Source: Verrucomicrobiota bacterium JB022
GTDB taxonomy: Bacteria > Verrucomicrobiota > Verrucomicrobiia > Opitutales > Oceanipulchritudinaceae
Direction of reading: 5' to 3'
NCBI GenBank assembly: GCA_030673845.1
Contig: JAUTCQ010000006.1
Location: 62,001-126,000 of the forward strand
Length of the DNA: 64,000 bases
Below the pieces are notes generated by a model that worked only from the letters and a program-made list of their open reading frames with translations, was not told the origin of the DNA and did no database searches. Below are positions 33,777-41,746 of this stretch, one piece after another (the first letter of the stretch is position 1; the number at the start of each line of letters is the position of its first letter). The position numbers and the translations under genes were made by a program.

Positions 33777-34208
33777 ATGAACCGCCCGCAAATCATCTTG
33801 CCCGCCGCCTTCGACTTCGAGCTGACGCTGCCCGTGCGCCTGACCGACCTCAATTACGGCAACCACCTTGCCAACGACCGTGTGCTGGCGCTGGTCCACG
33901 AAGCGCGGGTGGCCTGGCTGCACACGCAGGGGCTGACGGAGCTCGACTTGGGCGAAGGGGTGGGGCTGATCCAGGCCGATGCCGCCGTGCGCTATCTTTC
34001 GCAGGCCCGCTGGGGCGATACTCTGCGCCTGCAACTGGCGGTTGCGGAGATGCGGCGCGGCGGCTTTACCCTCGCCTACCGGATCAGCCATGCCGCGAGC
34101 GATCAGGACGTGGCGCACGTGCAGACGGGCTTTGCCTTCTTCGACTACGCCCGCCAGCAAGTCGCGCGCGGGCCGCAGGCGTTTACGACGCGCTGGGCGC
34201 GGGAGTAG
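33777..34208 (+). CDS. Hotdog-fold acyl-CoA thioesterase (4HBT/YbgC-like)
   Basis: 143 residues from the start at 33777. The hotdog fold is recognisable from 'VRLTDLNYGNHLANDRVLAL', a variant of the 'v...D.n..gHv.N..yl' signature, and later strands 'YRISHAASDQDVAHVQTGFA'. The usual catalytic Asp of 4HBT enzymes would be at 'TDLNYGNH', so the enzyme may be active. Its 3' end overlaps the converging Sel1 gene by 26 bp. It probably hydrolyses a fatty acyl- or aromatic acyl-CoA. Confidence 0.78.
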   Translation: MNRPQIILPAAFDFELTLPVRLTDLNYGNHLANDRVLALVHEARVAWLHTQGLTELDLGEGVGLIQADAAVRYLSQARWGDTLRLQLAVAEMRRGGFTLAYRISHAASDQDVAHVQTGFAFFDYARQQVARGPQAFTTRWARE

Positions 34209-36132
34209 CGGGCTCGGTGCCTTGTTGCTGCTTCAGCTCCTGGAGCTTTTTGAAGTAGGCGACGGCGTCGGGCTGGCCTTGGCGGGCGGCGCGGCGATAC
34301 CATTCGAGGGCCTGGCGGAGGTCCTTTTCGAGGCCCCAGCCGTTGGCGAGGAAGACGGCGTAGTTGTACTGCGCGTCGGCATGGCCTCGCTCGGCCGCTT
34401 GCTTGAAGAGGCCGCCGGCCTTGGCGTTGTCTTTCTCCACCCCCTTGCCCTCCGCGTAGAGCATCCCGAGGTTGTAAAGTGAATCCGGGTGGCCCTTGTC
34501 GGCCGCTTGTTGGTAGAGTTCGAGGGCCTTCGCGAGATCTTGCTCCACCCCGGCGCCCTGCTGGTATTGCACCGCAAGGTTGTACTGGCCGAGCGCAGAA
34601 CCGGCGTCGGCTGCCTGGCGATAATAGTCGAGGGCCTTGGCCGGGTCTTTTTCGCCCGCAAGGCCGTGGAGGTAGATTTCGCCAAGGTGGACGAGGGCAT
34701 CCGGCGCGCCGTTGGCCGCCGCCTGCTCATACCAGCGGATGGCTTCGGGGTAGTTCACTTCGGTGCCTTCGCCGCGTTGATACATCGCACCCACGAGGAA
34801 CTGCGACTGCACATGCCCTTGGTCGGCCGCGATGAGGAACGACCGGAAGGCGGCTTCGAGATCTTGGGCTTGGCCGTGGCCGTGGTAGTCCATCAGACCC
34901 AGGTTGTATTGGGCGCGCACGTTGCCAGCCTCTGCCGCTTCTTGAAAGAGCTGGTGGGCGCGGGCCAGAGAATCGTCGGAGCCGCCCTGGCTGTAGAGCA
35001 GGGCGCCGAGGTTGGTCATGGCCTCCGTGTTGCCTTGCTCGATCGCACGCTCGTACCAGAGCTTGGCCGTGCCGAGGTCGCGTGGCACGCCGATGCCGCG
35101 CTCGTAGCACAGCCCGAGGATCATCTGCGCGGGTGCAAATTCCTGCTCCGCCGCCTGCAGGAACCAGTAGGCTGCCTGTTTGGGGTCGGCTTCGAGCCCG
35201 ACGCCGTTGAGCAACATGGTGGCGTAGCGATACTGGGCTTCGAGCATACCCTGTTCGGCGGCGGCACGATACCAGCGGGCGGCGGCGGCCTCGTCCTGCT
35301 CCGTGCCGCGCCCGTATTCATACCAGCCGGCAATGAGGTTTTGCGCGCTCGGGTGGCCCGCTTCGGCGGCCTGCAGGAAGATTTCGAGTGCCTTGGCGTC
35401 ATCGGGCTCGACGCCGGTGCCGTTGGCGTAAGCTTCGCCGACCAGGATCAGGGCGTTGATCGAGCCGGCGTCGGCGGCACGCTGAAACCACTGGAGGGCT
35501 TGCGCGCTATCGGCCTCCACGCCCAGGCCCTCAAAGTAGCAGAAGCCGATGTTTTGCATCGAGGGGGCGTAGCCTTGGTCGGCCGCGAGGTGGAAGAAGC
35601 GGAGCGCTTCCGTCGGGTTGATCTCGACGCCGGCCCCATTGAGGTAAAAGCCGCCCATCGTGTTCTGTGCGGCGGGCAGTCCCGTGTCGGCGGCTTCGCG
35701 CACGAGGCGCAGGGCCGTGTCCATATCGGCCTCGACGCCTTCGCCATGGAAATACATCAGGCCGATGCGCAGGGTAGCGCGGGCTTCGCCTTGGGCGGAG
35801 GCTTTCTGGAACCAGCTGAGGGCGGTGGCGTTGTTTTCCTCGACGGGCAGCCCGAGGTAGTAGCCGTAGCCGACCAGCAGCTGCGCGGCAGGGTCTCCCG
35901 CCTCGGCTGCCTCATACCAGCCCCGGAATTCCGTCTCCGCATGCTCATAAAGCCACTCCATGATGGGGGCCGTCTCCGCGGCTTCCGGAAAGCCCAACGC
36001 CTGCAGATCGACGGAGGAAGTGGCTTCGCTCGAGGCAGACGGCAGCGTGGGGCCGACTTGCTGGGCGGGCAAGTGCACGAGGGGGCTCAACAGGCTTACA
36101 CTAAAAAGGGCGGGGCGGAGGGGGAGTCGCAT
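34183..36132 (-). CDS. Sel1-repeat (TPR-like) exported protein, tandem paralogue 2
   Basis: 649 residues from 36132, where the signal peptide begins ('MRLPLRPALFSVSLLSPLV'). Almost the whole mature protein is Sel1-like repeats of about 36 residues, of the pattern A-x-Y-x-L-G-x-x-Y-x-x-G-x-G-V-x-x-D-x-x-x-A; I count about 15. Examples are 'AQYNLGLMDYHGHGQAQDLE' and 'SLYNLGMLYAEGKGVEKDNA'. The protein is an all-helical superhelix for protein binding in the periplasm or on the surface. The gene next upstream encodes a clear paralogue of almost the same length. Confidence 0.88.
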   Translation of the reverse strand: MRLPLRPALFSVSLLSPLVHLPAQQVGPTLPSASSEATSSVDLQALGFPEAAETAPIMEWLYEHAETEFRGWYEAAEAGDPAAQLLVGYGYYLGLPVEENNATALSWFQKASAQGEARATLRIGLMYFHGEGVEADMDTALRLVREAADTGLPAAQNTMGGFYLNGAGVEINPTEALRFFHLAADQGYAPSMQNIGFCYFEGLGVEADSAQALQWFQRAADAGSINALILVGEAYANGTGVEPDDAKALEIFLQAAEAGHPSAQNLIAGWYEYGRGTEQDEAAAARWYRAAAEQGMLEAQYRYATMLLNGVGLEADPKQAAYWFLQAAEQEFAPAQMILGLCYERGIGVPRDLGTAKLWYERAIEQGNTEAMTNLGALLYSQGGSDDSLARAHQLFQEAAEAGNVRAQYNLGLMDYHGHGQAQDLEAAFRSFLIAADQGHVQSQFLVGAMYQRGEGTEVNYPEAIRWYEQAAANGAPDALVHLGEIYLHGLAGEKDPAKALDYYRQAADAGSALGQYNLAVQYQQGAGVEQDLAKALELYQQAADKGHPDSLYNLGMLYAEGKGVEKDNAKAGGLFKQAAERGHADAQYNYAVFLANGWGLEKDLRQALEWYRRAARQGQPDAVAYFKKLQELKQQQGTEPATPAPSAS

Positions 36133-36226
36133 GGGGAAGTTTGGAAAAGGGGCAAAACGTCTAGCATGGGGAATCTTGCGGTGTGATTCAACCCTGAGAA
36201 TTGGAGCCCCCGATACGGCGGCAGGT

Positions 36227-38173
36227 TCAATTTTTGGACGCGCCGGGTTCGGCGGAGACGCGGTTGCCACGCTGGTGGCGAGGGGTATTACGGAAAATCA
36301 GCCCCGTCTGATCAAGGCGAGCCACGGCGTTTTCCTGCCCCTGGGCTGCTGCGCGGCGATAGTATTCGAAGGCTTTCGTGATTTCGCGCGGGCCGGCCCA
36401 GCCGTTTTCAAGGGCGAGGCCGTAATTGAATTGGCAGATGGCATGGCCCAGCTCGGCGCCTTGGCGAAATTGCGCCACCGCTTTGCCATAGTCGCGCGGG
36501 ACGCCTTTGCCATGGAGGTAAATCAGGCCGAGGTTGAGCATCGCGTTGGGGTAGCCTTGGTCAGCGGCCAGTTGATAATAGCGGATGGCTTCCTTCGCGT
36601 CTTTCTCCACGCCGCTGCCATATTCGTAGCAAATCGCCAGATTGTAGCAGCCAAGGAGGTGGTGCTGCTCTGCGGCCTGTCGAAACCATTCCACCGCCGC
36701 CACCGGGTCGACTTCCACTCCACCGAGGCCGTTCAGGTAAAACACGCCCAGTTCGTTCTGCGCACTGGCGACCCCGCCGTCCGCAGCGGTGTGGAGAAGT
36801 TCGATTGCGCGGGCTGGGTCGGGTGCCTCCATCCCGGTGCCATGATAATACATGATCCCGAGGGAGTAGGCGGCTCCGATGCTGCCCGCTTCGACGGCTC
36901 GCTCATACCAGCGGGCGGCGGCGGCGTAGTCGTGCGGCACGCCGTTGCCGTTGAAGTAGAGGACGCCGATGTTTTGCATCGCACTCGCGTGATCCAGCTC
37001 GGCCGCGCGCTCGTAAAAGTCGAAAACGCGGTCCCAGTCGGCGGCAGACTGTGCGCTCTGGCTGTAGATCACCCCCAGGTTGAACAAGGCTTCCGGGTGA
37101 TCCTGCTCGGCCGCGCGCTCAAACCAGTAAAGAGCTTGCGCGGGAGCGGCCTCGATACCCCTGCCGTTCTGGTAGCAGATCCCCAGGTTGAAGGCCGCTT
37201 GTGCGCTGCCGCCCACCGCACCTTGCTGGAACCAGCGGACGGCGGCTGCCGGGTCGGCCTTCACCCCGATGCCTTCCAATAACTGGAAGCCCCGTTGGCT
37301 TTGGGCCTCCGCGACGCCTGCTTCGGCGGCCTGAAGCGTCCAACGGACGGCTGCGTCAAGGTCTTGCGGCGTCCCAACGCCATGCTGATACCACACGCCC
37401 ACAAGATATTGCGATTGCAGATGCCCCTGTTCGGCGGCCTGCAGGTAGAGTTCAAATGCGCGCGCCTTGTCTTGGGTGGTGCCGTTGCCCCCGCTGTAGC
37501 AGTCTGCAAGGGAAACGATAGCATCGAGATAACCCTGATCGGCCGATTTTTGATACTCGCGAAAGGCCGCCTCCAAGTCTACCGGTGTGCCTATTCCCAC
37601 GGCGTAGTATCCTCCCAATAGATGCTGTGCCTGTGCGTAGCCTTGCTCGGCGGCGAGGCAGGCCATTGCGAATGCGCGTTGCGGGTCTTTGTCGACGCCA
37701 CGGCCCAGGAGGTGAAGGCTACTGAGGAAGGTCTGGGCGGGTGCACTTCTGTCCGCTACGGCTACTTCAAGTAGCGCGCGGGCTTGCTCGTAATCCTGCT
37801 CAAAGTATTCGCCAGCCCACATCATCACGCCAAGGCGATAGAGCGCGCCAAGCTCGCCTTGCTCAGCCGCTTGGGAAAATGCGGCGGCGGCCTTCGCCAT
37901 ATCCTGTGGTGCTCCAACGCCGGTATAGTAGCAATAGCCGAGCAGCAGTTGCGCCTGCGGATCGCCCGCGTCAGCCTTGGTCTGCCACGCGTCGAGCGAG
38001 TCCGGTACGTGATCTTCAAGCCATGTGCAAACGATGGCGAAGCTGCGGCTGGCTGGTAATTGGCTGGCCAGTTCGGCCAGAGTGGGGGTGGATGGTTCCG
38101 GCTCGGCTGCCACCACTGGCATTGCCAACGCGGCGGACAGGAGAGAAAAGCGAAAGCGCAGGGCGAAACACAT
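36227..38173 (-). CDS. Sel1-repeat exported protein, tandem paralogue 1
   Basis: 648 residues: signal peptide ('FSLLSAALAMPVVAAEPEPS'), then about 15 Sel1 repeats such as 'AQLLLGYCYYTGVGAPQDMA' and 'AMLNLGLIYLHGKGVPRDYG', and a short basic tail. Same length, same orientation and 94 bp upstream of the other Sel1 gene, so the two arose by tandem duplication. Sel1 proteins are scaffolds; nothing identifies the partner. Confidence 0.88.
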   Translation of the reverse strand: MCFALRFRFSLLSAALAMPVVAAEPEPSTPTLAELASQLPASRSFAIVCTWLEDHVPDSLDAWQTKADAGDPQAQLLLGYCYYTGVGAPQDMAKAAAAFSQAAEQGELGALYRLGVMMWAGEYFEQDYEQARALLEVAVADRSAPAQTFLSSLHLLGRGVDKDPQRAFAMACLAAEQGYAQAQHLLGGYYAVGIGTPVDLEAAFREYQKSADQGYLDAIVSLADCYSGGNGTTQDKARAFELYLQAAEQGHLQSQYLVGVWYQHGVGTPQDLDAAVRWTLQAAEAGVAEAQSQRGFQLLEGIGVKADPAAAVRWFQQGAVGGSAQAAFNLGICYQNGRGIEAAPAQALYWFERAAEQDHPEALFNLGVIYSQSAQSAADWDRVFDFYERAAELDHASAMQNIGVLYFNGNGVPHDYAAAARWYERAVEAGSIGAAYSLGIMYYHGTGMEAPDPARAIELLHTAADGGVASAQNELGVFYLNGLGGVEVDPVAAVEWFRQAAEQHHLLGCYNLAICYEYGSGVEKDAKEAIRYYQLAADQGYPNAMLNLGLIYLHGKGVPRDYGKAVAQFRQGAELGHAICQFNYGLALENGWAGPREITKAFEYYRRAAAQGQENAVARLDQTGLIFRNTPRHQRGNRVSAEPGASKN

Positions 38174-38283
38174 TACGAAGCAGGCTGATCCCTTATTCGT
38201 GACGCCTTCTGCGCCTTACGACAAGCACCGTTTGTTGAGGCGGGGCAGTTGGCGCTCGCGCGGAATCTGCGTAAGATACGCCC

Positions 38284-38709
38284 ATGCCCGGTTCCGATCC
38301 CTTCCAGCACTTCATCGACGCCCAGGAGAGCGTTTACCCGCAGGTGGTGCGTGAGTTGCAGGCGGGGCGCAAGCGCTCGCACTGGATGTGGTTTATCTTT
38401 CCACAGTTGCAGGGGCTGGGGAGCAGCAGCATGGCGCGGCGGTATGCGCTGGCGTCACGGGCGGAGGCGGAGGCTTATGCGGCGCACCCGGTGCTTGGGC
38501 CGCGACTGCGGGAGGGCGTGGCGCTGGTCCTGGCGGTGGAGGGGCGGACGGCGCACGAGATCTTTGGCTCGCCCGACGATTTGAAGTTTCGCTCGTGCCT
38601 CACGCTTTTTGAGGCGGCCTGCCCGCGGGAGCCCCTTTTTGCGCGTGGGCTGGAGCGGTATTACGGGGGAGAGCGCGATCCTTCGACCCAACGTTTGCTG
38701 GCGGATTAG
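38284..38709 (+). CDS. DUF1810 family protein
   Basis: 141 residues with the family hallmark 'FQHFIDAQESVYPQVVRELQ' at the start, 'KRSHWMWFIFPQLQGLG' in the middle and 'LKFRSCLTLF' later. DUF1810 proteins are small cytosolic proteins without a settled function. It begins 110 bp from the divergent Sel1 gene and precedes the PPK2 gene by 72 bp, perhaps in the same transcript. Confidence 0.88.
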   Translation: MPGSDPFQHFIDAQESVYPQVVRELQAGRKRSHWMWFIFPQLQGLGSSSMARRYALASRAEAEAYAAHPVLGPRLREGVALVLAVEGRTAHEIFGSPDDLKFRSCLTLFEAACPREPLFARGLERYYGGERDPSTQRLLAD

Positions 38710-38781
38710 CTGCGCCTCCTGCCGTGCCCTTTGGGAAAGACCGTTGACAACTGCCCGACATTGAAGAGGTTTCCAACCTGC

Positions 38782-39618
38782 ATGGTGTCTCCTGAATCCC
38801 TCTACGAGCGGGTTGCCGATCAGTGCGTGCTGCCGGTCGGTCAGCGTCCCGACCTGATCAAGTGGACTTCGCACCTGGCCGACGATGTCGTGGGCGAGAA
38901 AGAAGCCGGCGTCGCTTACCTGCACCAGTTGAGCAGCGACCTGGCCGAGCTTCAGCGCCGCCTGCACGCGGCCAAGCAGCACAAGTTGCTCATCATCCTG
39001 CAGGGGATGGATACCAGCGGCAAGGGCGGCACCGTGCGCCACGTCTTCCGTATGGTCAACCCCATGGGGGTCAACGTCGCGGCTTTCGACAAGCCGACCG
39101 TGAAGGAGCTGAGCTACGACTACCTCTGGCGTGTGCATGCCCGCGTGCCGGCCAAGGGCGAGATCGCGATCTTTGACCGCAGCCACTACGAGGACATCGT
39201 GACCGTGCGCGTGCACGATCTCTTTCCGCAGGAGATCTGGGAGCGCCGCTACCGCCACATCGCCGAGTTTGAGCAGATGCTGGCCGACGAGGGCACCACG
39301 GTCCTCAAGTTTTTCCTCCACATCAGCAAGGAAGAGCAGAAAAGTCGCCTCAAGAGCCGCCTCGAAGATCCGGAAAAATACTGGAAGTTCGACCCGAGCG
39401 ACATCCGGGCGCGCGAGCACTGGGAAGACTACATGGACGCCTACGCCGACGTGATGGAGCGCTGCAACGCCAAGCACGCCCCGTGGTACATCATCCCGGC
39501 CGACCGCAAGTGGGTGCGTAACATCCTGGTGGCCGAAGTAGTGGTGCGCCGCCTCCGCCAGCTTGAGATCGAGTTCCCCGCCGCCCGTTTCGATCTCGAT
39601 TCGGTCGACCTGGATTAG
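38782..39618 (+). CDS. Polyphosphate kinase 2 (PPK2) family
   Basis: 278 residues from 38782, which follows AGAGG more plausibly than the in-frame ATG at 38731. Walker A 'GMDTSGKGGT' (75-84) and Walker B 'FDRSHYED' (131-138) are intact, with the lid arginines in 'EEQKSRLKSRLEDPEKYWKF'. The single-domain length places it in the short PPK2 class, which uses polyphosphate to phosphorylate nucleoside mono- or diphosphates (ADP to ATP or AMP to ADP). Class cannot be decided by eye. Confidence 0.92.
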   Translation: MVSPESLYERVADQCVLPVGQRPDLIKWTSHLADDVVGEKEAGVAYLHQLSSDLAELQRRLHAAKQHKLLIILQGMDTSGKGGTVRHVFRMVNPMGVNVAAFDKPTVKELSYDYLWRVHARVPAKGEIAIFDRSHYEDIVTVRVHDLFPQEIWERRYRHIAEFEQMLADEGTTVLKFFLHISKEEQKSRLKSRLEDPEKYWKFDPSDIRAREHWEDYMDAYADVMERCNAKHAPWYIIPADRKWVRNILVAEVVVRRLRQLEIEFPAARFDLDSVDLD

Positions 39619-39691
39619 GCGGCGCGCGATTTCCCGTCTTTCTTGCTATTCGCCTTGGCAAACGGCGGGGGTGGCCTCATCTTGGGCCCCA

Positions 39692-40000
39692 ATGGCTCAG
39701 TGGTGGGGCAGATTGATTGTCGGCTTGCTGGTTGGTTTGCTGGTGCTGGTCGTCATGATGGTGGGAACCGTCTGGCTGCAGGCGCACCGCGAATACAAGT
39801 TCCAGGAGCAGCGGGCGCAGGCGGCGGAAACCCGTCTGGCGGAGCTGCGCTCGGAGCGCGCCCAGCGGGAGACCTATCTGCGCCTCGTGCTGGAAGACCC
39901 AAAGTTCCTCGAACGCGTGGTGCGCGAGCGTCTGGGCTACGTGCGCCCCAACGAGACGCTTTTCCGCTTTGAAGAGCCGGCGGGGAATCGCCCCGAGTAA
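39692..40000 (+). CDS. FtsB/DivIC-like septum-formation initiator
   Basis: 102 residues: a short cytoplasmic start, one TM helix at about 6-27, then a periplasmic coiled coil ('YKFQEQRAQAAETRLAELRS') and a small C-terminal domain with 'DPKFLERVVRERLGYVRPNE', which matches the FtsB/DivIC terminal motif 'd..yiee.AR.el..v.pgE'. It would be part of the divisome link FtsB-FtsL-FtsQ. No other division genes are nearby. Start at 39692 gives the normal family length. Confidence 0.8.
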   Translation: MAQWWGRLIVGLLVGLLVLVVMMVGTVWLQAHREYKFQEQRAQAAETRLAELRSERAQRETYLRLVLEDPKFLERVVRERLGYVRPNETLFRFEEPAGNRPE

Positions 40001-40143
40001 AAACCAAGGTGGATGCCTCGCCAGACCTACACCATTGGGTAGGGGAGGGGTGTCTGGACCGTGTCGCCGGGCGGTGAAATGTCCATTTTGATGCGCCTTT
40101 CGGTAGACGAGCGCGTTTTCCTGGTTTAGCTTCCGGCGCGACT

Positions 40144-41577
40144 ATGGAAGCACAAGCCCCGTCTCCAGAACTGATCGAGAAGTTTAACGCGGCCGGTCAA
40201 GGCCAAGTGTTCCGCTTTTGGGACCGCCTCGACGCAGGCCAGCAAAAGCAGCTGCTCCAGCAGGCTTCGGAGATCGACCTCGACGAGGTGAAGCGCCTCT
40301 TCCACGACCTCGTGCAGGGCGATGGCGGCGAAGGCGCTGGGCTGGAAGGCCTCGAACCGGCACCCTACCAGGCGCACCCCTCGCAGGGCGGCAACCTCGA
40401 CCAGTGGAAGAAGGCCTTCCTCAAGGGCGAAGAGGTGCTCAAGGCGGGCCAGGTGGCGGCCTTTACCGTGGCGGGTGGCCAGGGCACGCGCCTTGGCTAC
40501 GACGGGCCCAAGGGCACCTTCCCCGTCACCCCGGTGAAGAAAAAGAGCCTTTTCCAGGTGTTTGCGGAGAAGATCCGCTCCGCCAACCAGCGCTTCGGCT
40601 GCTCCATCCCATGGCTGATCATGACGAGCCACATCAACCACGAGCAGACGGTCGCCTTCTTCAAGGAGCACAACTTTTTCGGCCTCGAGCAAGACGATGT
40701 CTGGTTCTTCTCCCAAGGCCGCATGCCGGCGGTGGACGAGGAGGGCAAGATCATCCTCGAAGCGCCCGACTCCATCGCCATGAGCCCCGACGGCCACGGC
40801 GGCGCGCTGCGGGCGCTCGTGCGCAGCGGCTCCATCGCCAAGCTCAAGCAGCGCGGCGTGAAGGTGCTCAGCTACTTCCAGGTCGACAACGTGCTGGTGC
40901 GCGCCATCGACCCGGCCTTCATCGGCTTCCACGTGCTCGCCGGCTCTGAGATGTCGAGCAAGATGATCCCCAAGCGCGATGCGACCGAAAAGCTGGGCAT
41001 CTTCTGCGTGCAGGGCGGCCAGACCAAGGTGATCGAATATTCCGATATGCCCGCCGAGATGCAGGCCGAGACGGATGAAAACGGCACCCTGCGCTTCCTC
41101 GCCGGGAGCATCGCCATCCACGTGCTCAATGTGGAGTTCATCGAGCGCGTTGGCTCGGGCGGCGACTTCCAGCTGCCGTTCCACCGCGCGCACAAGAAGA
41201 TCCCGGTCGTGACCGACAAGGGCGAGACGGTGAAGCCCGAAGACCCGAACGGCTACAAGTTCGAGATGTTTGTCTTCGACGCGCTGCCCTTTGCCCAAAA
41301 CGCGACCACGATCGAGACCTTGCGCGAAGACGACTTCAGCCCGGTGAAGAATGCCGAGGGCAGCGACTCGCCGCAGACGGCCCACGACGACCAGCTCCGC
41401 CAGTTTACGCGCTGGTGCGAAGCGGCCGGTGTGCAACTGGAGGTCGACGAGACCGACAAGCCGCCCTTCGCCTTCGAGATCAGCCCGCTCTTCGCCGACT
41501 CCGACGCGGTCTTCGTCACCAAATGGCACCACCTCAACCCCAAGCCGACGATCAAGGCCGGCACCTACCTCGAGTAG
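40144..41577 (+). CDS. UDP-sugar pyrophosphorylase, UDPGP family (UDP-N-acetylglucosamine/UDP-glucose type)
   Basis: 477 residues. The uridyl-binding loop 'AGGQGTRLG' (110-118) is followed by 'GPKGTFPV', the signature of the eukaryotic-type UAP1/UGP family rather than of bacterial GalU. 'AMSPDGHGGALRALV' and 'VLSYFQVDNVLVRAIDP' match the substrate pocket of UDP-N-acetylglucosamine pyrophosphorylases. It makes a UDP-sugar and pyrophosphate from UTP and sugar-1-phosphate. The next gene is a phosphoglucomutase, which can supply that sugar-1-phosphate. Whether GlcNAc-1-P or Glc-1-P is used is undecided. Confidence 0.88.
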   Translation: MEAQAPSPELIEKFNAAGQGQVFRFWDRLDAGQQKQLLQQASEIDLDEVKRLFHDLVQGDGGEGAGLEGLEPAPYQAHPSQGGNLDQWKKAFLKGEEVLKAGQVAAFTVAGGQGTRLGYDGPKGTFPVTPVKKKSLFQVFAEKIRSANQRFGCSIPWLIMTSHINHEQTVAFFKEHNFFGLEQDDVWFFSQGRMPAVDEEGKIILEAPDSIAMSPDGHGGALRALVRSGSIAKLKQRGVKVLSYFQVDNVLVRAIDPAFIGFHVLAGSEMSSKMIPKRDATEKLGIFCVQGGQTKVIEYSDMPAEMQAETDENGTLRFLAGSIAIHVLNVEFIERVGSGGDFQLPFHRAHKKIPVVTDKGETVKPEDPNGYKFEMFVFDALPFAQNATTIETLREDDFSPVKNAEGSDSPQTAHDDQLRQFTRWCEAAGVQLEVDETDKPPFAFEISPLFADSDAVFVTKWHHLNPKPTIKAGTYLE

Positions 41578-41595
41578 GAGAGGAAAGAGTTTTTC

Positions 41596-41713
41596 AACAG
41601 AAGGACGCAAAGATCACGAAGTGGCAGTTTTTGCACGCGCTTTGAAAGCACGTGCGCTTGAAGGAGGCCTTTCTCCTTCTCATTCTGCTTCGTGTCCTTA
41701 GTGTTCTTCTGTT
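41596..41713. repeat. Phased tandem-inverted intergenic repeat B
   Basis: The left arm (41596-41621) and the reverse complement of the right arm (41688-41713) match at 21 of 26 positions without gaps. The right arm reads as three 9-bp words: AACAGAAGA, ACACTAAGG, ACACGAAGC. The spacer holds an extra hairpin AAGGAG/CTCCTT. It lies between two co-directional, metabolically linked genes, so it would fold in their shared transcript. Confidence 0.72.
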
Positions 41714-41746
41714 AACTGTTTTTCTGTTCAACACTATTTCCTGATC

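Noticed and set aside
34489-36186. 565-codon open frame antisense to the Sel1 gene
   Set aside because: Repeats in it only mirror the Sel1 repeats of the true gene on the other strand.
41596-41713. Insertion sequence or MITE with target duplications
   Set aside because: I see no transposase and no flanking direct duplication; the inverted arms are made of tandem words, unlike normal IS ends.
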